Part shown: one piece after another, positions 4,791 to 13,900 of the stretch
Layout of the letters: the number at the start of each line of letters is the position of its first letter
Numbering within the stretch: the first letter of the stretch is position 1
Source: a virus
Strand: one strand, 5' to 3'
DNA: 21,239 nt
IMG/VR virus record: IMGVR_UViG_3300027974_000189
Coordinates: 1-21,239 of that record
The notes under the pieces: generated by a model
Told to the model about the DNA's origin: nothing
Database searches by the model: none
What the model saw: only the letters and a program-made list of their open reading frames with translations
Program-made: the position numbers and the translations under genes

Positions 4791-6164
4791 TTATGGTGAT
4801 CCAAAAGGATTACTTTGAGTGAAATCTAATATGGTATTTGCTTCTGTCTGTATATCTGCATTTTCGGCAAATGAATCATTTGTTATATTATCATTTACAA
4901 CTCTTATTTTATAAGTTGCATTAGAAACACCACCAACCAGAATTTCTCCTGGGTAGAATTGTCCAGTAATATTAGATAGTTCTAATTGATTTGTACCAGC
5001 ATCCCAAGACTTAACTCTGGCTGTATGTGAGCTTATTCCACCAGTAACTGTCTCATTATATTGATATGTACCAATTCCTATCATATAAGGACTATCAATA
5101 ATAATTTGTGGTGCTACTGTATATCCTAATCCAGAATTGATAACATTAATTGTTGTAATTGTACCATTAACTAAAGTAACTCTAGCAGAAGCAGATACAC
5201 TTGAAATCCCAACAAAAGAAACAATAGGTTCTGTTGCATACCCAGAACCACCACTATTAACTGTAATGGCACCAACAATACCATCTCCAATAGTTGCATA
5301 TGCATCTGCTCCAGTTCCACTACCACCATAAAAAGCAACGGTTGGAGCAACAGTATATCCATATCCAGAATTTGTTAATTCAACTCCTTGAACCCTAAAC
5401 AATGTTGAATCTGGTTCACATAAATCTACAATTCCCCCAATCATAGTTGCTATACCAGTGGCAGTTACTCCACTTATTGGTGAGCCAAATTTCACTTGAG
5501 GCGTTGTTTTATATCCATCTCCTCTATTAGTGAGAGTAACTAATCTAACCCCACCATTTACTATGGTTGCAGATGCGGTTGCGGTAATACCAGCACCAAT
5601 CATATTAAATGTCTCACTATATCCTTGTCGTTCTACATTATCATCAATAAAATCAACTCCCGTATCAATAAGTTCATCACCATACCGGAATAGTTCACAT
5701 TTTAAATTATAGACATATGTTTTTTGTAATTGATAGAAAGGATTTTCGTGTTCTATGTATTTTATTTCAAACAATCTATCTCCTAATGGAAAATATATCA
5801 AATCTCCTTCTTTTGGTCTTGAAGATAATTCAATATTTGGAACATTGGCTATTAATGGAGCAATATACATCTCATAACGTTCTCTTGATATAATAAGAGT
5901 CAAATCATCCATTGGCTGAATGCCAAATTTGGTCATTAAAGTTCCCGCACCCTCATATCCATCAAACGTATCTACATATGCCTCAATTGGATATGCGTGA
6001 TTAAACTCAGATTCAATAACCTCTTTTATTATTCTTCTTTTTGTTATATATTGTCTTGGAATATAATATACTTCTATTCCGTACATTTTTAATTGTTCAT
6101 TAATTAAATCTTGAATTAATCCCTGTTCTGATTTTGACCCTTGTAAGAAATATGGATTTAACAT
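4791..6164 (-). CDS. gp14: Neck protein gp14 with G-x-G-Y repeat insertion
   Basis: 457 residues against about 256 in T4. gp14 closes the head portal together with gp13 and receives the tail. Residues 1-185 carry the conserved neck fold (MLNPYFLQGSKSEQGLIQDL, YGIEVYYIPRQYI, DTFDGYEGAG, QLQKTYVYNLKCELFRYGDE). Residues 198-360 hold four beta-type repeats with GDGY, GYGY, GSGY and GLGY. Residues 365-420 are another small module (SSHTARVKSW, FYPGEILVGG), and the C-terminus (NDSFAENADIQTEANTILDF) is conserved in cyanophage gp14. The gene starts two bases after the GIY-YIG gene. Confidence 0.9.
   Translation of the reverse strand: MLNPYFLQGSKSEQGLIQDLINEQLKMYGIEVYYIPRQYITKRRIIKEVIESEFNHAYPIEAYVDTFDGYEGAGTLMTKFGIQPMDDLTLIISRERYEMYIAPLIANVPNIELSSRPKEGDLIYFPLGDRLFEIKYIEHENPFYQLQKTYVYNLKCELFRYGDELIDTGVDFIDDNVERQGYSETFNMIGAGITATASATIVNGGVRLVTLTNRGDGYKTTPQVKFGSPISGVTATGIATMIGGIVDLCEPDSTLFRVQGVELTNSGYGYTVAPTVAFYGGSGTGADAYATIGDGIVGAITVNSGGSGYATEPIVSFVGISSVSASARVTLVNGTITTINVINSGLGYTVAPQIIIDSPYMIGIGTYQYNETVTGGISSHTARVKSWDAGTNQLELSNITGQFYPGEILVGGVSNATYKIRVVNDNITNDSFAENADIQTEANTILDFTQSNPFGSP
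5085..5573 (-). repeat. G-x-G-Y beta-repeat array in gp14
   Basis: Four diverged units at gp14 residues 198-360 follow the pattern (I/V)xx(L/I)TNxGxGYxxxPxVxFxG, for example LTNRGDGYKTTPQVKF, LTNSGYGYTVAPTVAF, VNSGGSGYATEPIVSF and VINSGLGYTVAPQIII, each followed by a GTGA/SAxA-type turn and a hydrophobic strand. This array accounts for most of the extra length over T4 gp14. Confidence 0.85.
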
Positions 6165-6166
6165 AA

Positions 6167-6712
6167 TTATACTCTACTAAAGGTATATCCACGATGACGA
6201 GTTTGTCCTTTTTTATTCAAACACTTACAAATCGCACTAGTATCCCCACTAATATAATCTGCACATTCCTTTATTGATTCAAATTTTTTATTTAATTCAT
6301 TTATCATAACTGATTTTGATGGTATATGATTTCCTTTACCTTTTTTTGTATTTGATATTTTTTTTCCTCTTTTTTTTCTGTCTTCAACCGACAAATTATC
6401 CCAAAATTTTTGTACTCCTGCAATATGATTATTATTTCCTTTTTTCATACGAGGGGGATTCTCTCCACCATCAGTTTTATTATAAAGAATACCTGTTCCC
6501 AAATCCTTTCTTCCATATTTTTTTATATACATTTTTTCCATTTGCATCGCATCTTCCTCTGTAAGATTATCTGCAACTTTTATTCTTCTTTCTTTTAGGG
6601 GAAGACTTATTCCAGGATGAGCTTTACTATCTATCCTACCATTGCACCCTTTACCAACATAGTAAGGAGTACCATCTTCTCGGTTATAAAAGTAGCAATA
6701 GTATTTTTTCAT
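6167..6712 (-). CDS. GIY-YIG homing endonuclease between gp13 and gp14
   Basis: 181 residues. The N-terminal GIY-YIG nuclease domain is visible: a GIY-like strand at residues 5-9 (YCYFY), the YIG-like strand YYVGKG (17-22), catalytic Arg at 26 in GCNGRI, a helix with Glu59 (QMEKMYIKKYG) and Asn78 in LYNKTDGGE. The C-terminal half carries a basic NUMOD3-like motif (GKKISNTKKGKGNH, 116-129) and a NUMOD1-like DNA-binding segment (KKFESIKECADYI, RGYTFSRV at the end). Such Seg-type enzymes cut phages lacking the gene and spread by recombination. The gene lies 3 bases after gp13 and 2 bases before gp14, so it was inserted without disturbing the operon. All expected catalytic positions are kept, so it is probably active. 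Confidence 0.92.
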   Translation of the reverse strand: MKKYYCYFYNREDGTPYYVGKGCNGRIDSKAHPGISLPLKERRIKVADNLTEEDAMQMEKMYIKKYGRKDLGTGILYNKTDGGENPPRMKKGNNNHIAGVQKFWDNLSVEDRKKRGKKISNTKKGKGNHIPSKSVMINELNKKFESIKECADYISGDTSAICKCLNKKGQTRHRGYTFSRV

Positions 6713-6715
6713 ATC

Positions 6716-7573
6716 TTAACCTATAAGGTCCAGTGGTGGAAGTTCATACGTATTAGACATTCTTTCTGCTATAATATCTAATTCTCTCTGTGCATCATCA
6801 TAAATTTGCCTTCCGTTTAGTTCAACACCACCAGGTAATTTAACACCCTGGAATTTAATAAGATTTTGTCCCCATTGTTTCTTAATTAAAGCTGTTAAAT
6901 ATGGTTTAATAAAAGAATCATTCCATACTCTAGGAAAATCATTTGGGTCTAACAGCCGATAACAATCTATTATTAGAAACTCACCAACCTTTAATGAAGA
7001 CCAATCAATATCAAGATATAATCTATCCATTCTTTGATTGAATCTAATTTGCTTTTCTGTACTCAATAGCCAATCAATATCCTCTAGATATCTCTTAACC
7101 ATTGAATAAGAAAGTAATTCAGTTGACCCCCAGTAGTAAATATCGTTTAGAAATAATTGATATTTAATACTAAACATTCCACTAGATACACTATTAGCAC
7201 CACCAAATTTGAATATCTTATTAATGCCGATTACAGATGGTGGAACCTGAAGATAGTTACTATTTTCATAATAAGAGAAAGTAGTGGAAGAACCAGCAAT
7301 ATTAGTGGTCGCAGTAGTTGTTACAATACCAGAAGATGTTGTACCGGCATTAGGAGCAATTGAAGCACGACCTCTATCTATATCATTTTGAGTAATTTGG
7401 TATTTTAAATATATTTGAGTTACACCATCAAAGTGTCTCTCTTGGAAATATTGAATAGCATCATCTACACGGTCTTCTAATTGTTCTTGCGCTACGTTAA
7501 CCTCCAGAACTGGAGCACCCAATTGTCGTAGGCAGTAGTCTATTAGTTCTTGTCTAGATGATGGTTGTGCCAT
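6716..7573 (-). CDS. gp13: Neck protein gp13
   Basis: 285 residues (T4 gp13: 309). gp13 binds the portal and with gp14 completes the head before tail joining. The sequence shows typical cyanophage gp13 features: SSRQELIDYCLRQLGAPVLE, VDDAIQYFQERHFDG, the central WSSLKVGEFLIIDCYRLLD and the C-terminal KKQWGQNLIKFQGVKLPGG. Residues 74-100 are a Thr/Ser-rich variable loop. Its ATG overlaps the stop of the preceding small gene (TAATG). Confidence 0.92.
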   Translation of the reverse strand: MAQPSSRQELIDYCLRQLGAPVLEVNVAQEQLEDRVDDAIQYFQERHFDGVTQIYLKYQITQNDIDRGRASIAPNAGTTSSGIVTTTATTNIAGSSTTFSYYENSNYLQVPPSVIGINKIFKFGGANSVSSGMFSIKYQLFLNDIYYWGSTELLSYSMVKRYLEDIDWLLSTEKQIRFNQRMDRLYLDIDWSSLKVGEFLIIDCYRLLDPNDFPRVWNDSFIKPYLTALIKKQWGQNLIKFQGVKLPGGVELNGRQIYDDAQRELDIIAERMSNTYELPPLDLIG

Positions 7574-7737
7574 TAGAAACTCAGAATTACTTCTTGTTGT
7601 TTAAGGTATAATTTTACATACGATTTTGCGAAATTTCGCAATAAATCTACATCACATATACTATCTATATCTCTTGATATTTTCTCATATTCAAATAATT
7701 TATTTACATTCTCAAGAACTATGTCATTTGGGTTCAT
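7573..7737 (-). CDS. Small conserved-looking phage protein upstream of gp13
   Basis: A 54-residue frame (MNPNDIVLENVNKLFEYEKI, then an acidic region DIDSICDVDLL and KSYVKLYLKQQEV, ending ILSF). It is rich in Asn, Lys, Leu and predicted helical. Its ATG overlaps the end of the preceding gene by 14 bases and its stop overlaps the gp13 start by one base, the tight coupling expected of a real gene. Similar tiny helical proteins with a KLYLKQQE-like end occur at this place in marine T4-like phages, as far as I recall. The function is unknown. Confidence 0.7.
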   Translation of the reverse strand: MNPNDIVLENVNKLFEYEKISRDIDSICDVDLLRNFAKSYVKLYLKQQEVILSF

Positions 7738-7951
7738 TTATTAAACTCCGTAATAAGGTTTTAATTTCAGATAAATCGTCTTTAACTATTTTCACATCAG
7801 ATTCTAAATTTTTTATTCGTTGTTTTTCATCATTCATTTTTTCTCTTTGTTGCACATACACATTATAATCGTGTTCATTTTTATTTACTATAACATTTGT
7901 TACCGAATTTCGGTAGAGTCCAGGTCTACCTTCAACTGGAATTAAATTCAT
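7724..7951 (-). CDS. Small coiled-coil protein (virion-cluster hypothetical)
   Basis: 75 residues. The N-terminus NLIPVEGRPGLYRNSVTNVI resembles a conserved opening of small cyanophage proteins; residues 36-70 form a likely coiled coil (EKQRIKNLESDVKIVKDDLS, EIKTLLRSL). The gene starts one base after the stop of the giant DUF4815 gene and overlaps the next small gene. It may be a minor structural or chaperone-like factor, but nothing in the sequence decides this. Confidence 0.75.
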   Translation of the reverse strand: MNLIPVEGRPGLYRNSVTNVIVNKNEHDYNVYVQQREKMNDEKQRIKNLESDVKIVKDDLSEIKTLLRSLINEPK

Positions 7952-7952
7952 A

Positions 7953-10900
7953 TTATGCTAAAGCGATGATTCTCAAATTTCTGAATAATGGAACAACTGC
8001 TTGATTTGTGGTTGTTCCAATTAATTTTATTCTGAATGAATTGAATGAAGTAAGTTTATCAATAGTAAATTTGTACTCATTAAACAGGGATAATGGTGGA
8101 TTAAATACATAAGAGTCTACTTTAGCTATTTTTCTATCCGGTAATCCATCATTTAATGCGCTATCAATTACTATTCCATTATTATCTAAATTATTATATC
8201 CAGGGAATGGTACAAATATTGCTTCCTTGGCACTTGCTCCAGGATTAATGGAATAGAATGCTCTTACATCACTGTAATTATTAATATATGCATCAACAAG
8301 TAATTGTATGGATGTTGCTGGATTTTCTAGATTAATTGTTTTGGTAGCATAATAAAATGCATTTGGGTCATCAATAATACTGTTAACCCTAGGGTCATTT
8401 GCATAATCTGTAATAGGATTATTTATTCGGTTTGAAGTAAATACAACTTTACAGTGCTGTAAATCAATAGCTGGTGATAATTTAGAATCAGAAGAAGATA
8501 AATTCATATTAACCGTAAATGATTTATTTGCGGGTAAACTACTAAGATAAGTAGATTGATTAATATCGGATGCAACAATTCTTGGGGAATCAAAGTAATT
8601 TGGATTATTTAATGTAATATCCTGGAATCCTTTATCCACAAATTCAGATTCTGTCCCATTTAGACTTCTTCCGCTAATTGTTCTGGCTGAACAATTAATT
8701 ATTGTACCAGTAGGAGTTATAGTTTTGATTGATGGTGTAATTAGCTCAAATGGAATATTATAAGTTGATTTAGCTAATGTTCCGCCGGTATTGGTAGTAG
8801 AATTAAAATGAAGTATTGGAAATCCAGAGGACGTTGTACTTCTATTTACTCCATTTGTTGAAGTATCCACCTTCACGTGATAATAGTCAAGATTTGTTTG
8901 TTCTATAACATCAATAACGTCACTCATTGCGTGTGATGTATTGATTCTTCTTAGTGATACTCCATTAAGTTCATATTTATATACTAAATCACCTGAAGCA
9001 TATGAGAATGGTTTTGTATCATCTATACCTCGTGTTATACTAGTTAATGTATTTCCGGAAATTCCAGTATATTTAATGATTTCATCACCTATTAATACAT
9101 ATCCTGGATTAGTAGTAGCAACACCAACATTTTCAAATGTACCAAAATTAGTTGAACTTGTAATATTAATAGACCCACTGTCTCCCGAACCATAATTGGT
9201 GGTGAGTGTGGTTGGTAATGTATCCGAAGTTACATTACCAACATTAATCAAATTAGAAGCCGCTGTTAAATTCGTATTAACGTGCATTCCGTGATTCTTT
9301 TGATATACTTTAAAATGTAATCCATCACTTAATGTGGTAATGGGGGATGATGGAACAACAGTTGCTCCATTTAAATTAGTAGTAGTTCCAGAATTATTGA
9401 CGTATTTAATATAATTAGTTATTCCAGTTAAAAATTCTCCCTGTACATTATCAACAATTAATTGATTCTGTCCAGTTAAAGTAGCGACACTTAATTTCAT
9501 TCCCAATCCTAGGGTATTTGACCCAATTTGAATTGGTGATAATACATCTCCAATAGTATATCCTTGTCCACCAGCTAATATAGTTGCCCCAACAGCAACT
9601 CCATTAGCTACTGTTATATTTGCTGTAGCATTTATACCACTACCAATATAGCTAGTTAATGCAACTCCGGTAAATGTATAACTCCCCGAAGATGGGGTAT
9701 ATCCAACTCCAGCATTTGTTATAGTTAAAGTATTGGTAGCACTTCCACCATACCCAACTAATTTCCCAGTTGCGTTTGATCCATTTTGGAGAATGGTATT
9801 ACCAACAGTTAGTCCAGAATCATTAACTGTTGTTCCAATTCCAATTTTTACATTATTTGATATAGTGATTAATGAATCCTTCGCTAATAGCTCTAAATCT
9901 GATGGTAATGATGGATTAAACAATTGAACGGATCCATTAGGAACAAAGTTTGCTCTATAAATCTCAAATGTTAAATCATCATATTGGCTGGGTGTCCAAG
10001 TAGATGCATTTTGTGAAGTAAATAATGAACCAAGTAATCTTTGGGTACTTACTGGAACTTTTCCACCATTTTGACTGTTAACATTAAATTCACCCAATCT
10101 AGATATCCATACATTGTATTCGGATGAGTCTGAAATAACTACCAAAGCATACTCTTTTTGCCCCTGTAAATACACTGGTGCATCAAAGGTGAAAGTGGTT
10201 GGAATACTAGCATCATCGGATAAATTAATTTTATCTGGTGGTAATATTACTTGAGAATACGCAAGTATTTTTCTACTTGGAGTTCCAAGTTCTACTTCTC
10301 TTATTTGTAGAGTTACTGGAAGAATTGGGTCTTTGGTGTTAAAATATAAATCAACTTTTGTGACAAATATTCCAGTATTTTCATCTACAGCAAAACTTTG
10401 TGCCAATGGGTCTTGATATACTCCAGTTAAACTAGATGAAGTTCCTGATGTGAATGTAGTGCTAGCGGTATCTGACCCATCTAACGTTCTATGTTGTGGT
10501 GTTTGATCTATGTGGTCAACAGTAGCATTTCTTAGAGTTAATGTAGTTTCTTGGGTATTATCTATATCTCCCTGTGAGAAAAATATTTCCTCGGCGGAAG
10601 TTGTTACTATCCCTGGGATTTTTGAATCTATTGAACTACTTGTTAATCTTAATCTATTTCTTCCAGTTTCAAATATTGGATTAGCCGTATTTTTACTATC
10701 AGGAACTAGGAAGGAACCAATTATTGTTCCTAAACTATCGGTAATTAATCTATTATTAGTAATAGTTGCTTCAGCACCACTAGTTTGTCCCTTAAGTATC
10801 ATTCCAGTTTTAATACATCCAGTGAGTGTAGGTAAACTTTCGGAAGATAGGGATGCGGTATCAACATTTAATATAGTAGAAGTTGCTGAATATGCTGATT

Positions 10901-13900
10901 GTATTGTATTTGTTTTGTCATATGGATTTTTATCAAAGGTAGAGCTTGGTATATTATATGCACCTTCTTTATGATTAGAAGTAGCAACCCTAAAAGATAT
11001 AGTAGTAGTTGAACCTGATGTACTTGTTTGATTAGCGGTTGGTGTTGTTCCTTTAACAGTTTCTCCAACTAGGAATACTCCAGAAGACATTGAAATTTCA
11101 AGAAGTTTACTGAAGCAGAAACTGTTTACATCAATATTATCAAAGAAACCATAGACTTGAGTATATGGTTTTAATCTCTTTCCAGTAAATTGGATATTTC
11201 TGGACCTCATAGTATGAATAATATTTCTACTTATTATTCTATTACCAAGATTTGATGTATCTAGTTTTTCAGTTACCTTTGTTTGTGTTCCTGTTCGTTG
11301 TTGATCTAATGTTACTTTAACTTCTCCACTTACTGTGGATTTTGTTTCTGAATTTGTTGTTTCCGCCAAGAATGAACTTGGAACAACTCCATTTCTAGCA
11401 TCTAGAGCATCAGATCCAAATTGCATTGCGAATTCATCCGCAGTTCCAGCCCTAGATGATGTTGTTGGAGTTGTACTGGATGATGAATTTAGATTAAAAT
11501 CAACATTAACTCCAGTTGTTTCCCACGAATTCCAAATAACTGGACTAATTCCACTTCTTGCACCATTCGCATCTGCTGTGACAACAGCCCGCATTGCCTG
11601 AGCAACACCAAGAAATGACCCCTCCATTGTTACTGCATTTACTTTTTGTTGAGCAACATCAATCCACACATCTACCGTTGGGTCAAGTTCAATTGAACCT
11701 TCCCATAATTTTACTAGAAATGGAGTTACATTCTCAGTTCTTGTAGCAAATGGTTGTTTTAGCCAAGATGTATCACTATAATCAAGTGTGACTACATCTT
11801 TATTTCTTTTTGTGTTAGTTCCTAGGATATCTGCATATCTAGTATCTTGATTGGCTGTTGCTTTTGTTCCTATTTCCAGATTTAATGCGGTACTATAATG
11901 AGATGGTCTTAATTCTTTTCTTGTTATATCAATACAGTTATTGACTCCAATACTAACATCTTGATTATCCATAGATGTGAAATTATCTACGGAGATACCA
12001 GATTTAAATCTATTTAATCCATTAGAATCTGAAATAAATGAATTAAATGTTGCATTTTCAACTATTGATAGTGAAGTATAATATTCTAGATTTTTAATTC
12101 TCGTCTCTAATCTAGAAATATCATCCATTTGATATCTTCTATGTGGAATAGAAGTAATTTTGACATTTTCTGCAGAATAAAGATATGCTGGTAATGCTAT
12201 ATTAGCAATATTCATTGCACCAGAAACTTCTTCTGGTAATTGTGGATTATCAGAAGGAGTTCCATATTTTACAGTAAGAATTCCAGATTTATCTATGAAA
12301 ATTCTATCAATTCTTGGCAAATAATAAGAATATGATAGAGACATAGACTCACCAGACGCTATGATGTTCTTAGAACTATGTTGTCCGGTAGTACCCAAAT
12401 CAAATGATCTACCATAAAATTCAAATGGTGATCTAGAATCTACAGTTACTGTATAATCAACTACTCTAGGTCTAGCATCTATTATATCTGTATTTCTAAT
12501 AGAATTAACAGTTGGGATTTCTGACGTGTAATTGTATCCATTATATGATTCTACTGTTGTAATATCACCAATATCTGAAGAATTATATACTCCCTTAGAA
12601 AAATAAACAATTAATTTACCCTTTGGTTCTTCTACTTCAGACTTTCTTAGTATTCTTGAATAATCATAATGAGTTGATGTTTGTCCATTTGTGAAAGTAT
12701 AATTTTTTGTTATATTCTTACTACCAGAATTTAATTGAGATACAATAGCACTAACATTAGAGGTAGTGAATGTAATAACTTCGCCATTCTCAAATGAAAT
12801 TGAATTTTTTTGTATAAATTCAATACTGGAATCTCCAGTCCTGACAATATATAATGCTCTTGCTCCACTTACAGTACCAACAATCTCCTCACCAAGTATT
12901 AAATCATTTGTTGTTGATGTTGGTCCATCTAAGGAACCAACAGTCATATATGGAGCAGTTGGGTTTGCAGTTGTATTGGATTCAAATATACCATATATCC
13001 TGACAACATCTGGAACATTTAAACAAATTACATCATCTTGAACTCTTGTTCCAAATGGGTAATTTCCATATGTTAATCCATCATTTACTGTTGCTTGTCC
13101 GGTTCCAGAATATGAATATTTTGATTTACTTATTACTAGATTAGATACAATATGTTGTTTTTTAGATTTTGATTTTATTTTATCTTTTCTTAACGTTGCT
13201 ATTAATATTGCCCCAGTATTATTTGTGCCTAGTCCATTAATTACTAATTCAGTTGAACCAGGAGTAAAACTAAATTTATCTGAAGATAGTGGTTCAATAG
13301 CACCATCTGAGCGAATTAGAATATATCTTTCTTCATCAAATGGTAAAAATACTTCATTTTCTCCAGAAAAAATAGTTGCAGTTGATTTACTTGTTATATT
13401 TGTAGTAAATTGCTTGCGGATTGTTAAACTAGAATTTATTAAGTCTATAGATTCTATATTTTCTTTTGGTAGAATACTGAATAATGATCTATTATCTGCT
13501 GCATTACCACTACCAGAAATTTTTTGTATATCAGATGATACTACAGTTAAATCTGTAACAGCGGTAAGTGCGGATGGTAGTCCACCATCACATACTCCAG
13601 TAACTGTAGTAACACCAGATATAACAATAGAATTTGTAGATACTGTGGTCACTTTTGCATATGATTTATCTGTAAATCCAACTCTAGAATATCTTACTAT
13701 ATTTCCAACGGATACTGTACCTGGAAATGTAATTTGAGAAGTACTAATGGTAGAAATTCCACCACTAGTAGCAGATATATCCGCTACTCCAATAAATTTA
13801 GATTGTGTCTGAATAACATCTGCAGTAAATGTACTTGATGTGCCAACAATACCATATACAGACTGAACATCGGAAATACCAAAATTAGTAACGGCAATAC

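Noticed and set aside
4788-4795. CATAAATA near the gp15 start as a late promoter
   Set aside because: One mismatch to the octamer and overlapping the gp14 stop codon; too weak to call.
6316-6564. Plus-strand hydrophobic Phe/Tyr-rich frame opposite the GIY-YIG gene
   Set aside because: Its apparent membrane-like composition is the complement of Lys/Asn-rich codons in the endonuclease gene.
8974-8981. TATAAATA late-promoter word inside the giant structural gene
   Set aside because: It encodes Tyr-Lys-Tyr in a continuous frame far from any gene start; chance match is likely in AT-rich coding DNA.
10510-10974. Plus-strand open frame of 154 codons (and other plus-strand frames such as 13225-13737)
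   Set aside because: They lie entirely antisense to the long, clearly coding DUF4815 gene, with no recognisable domain; they are shadows produced by its codon bias.
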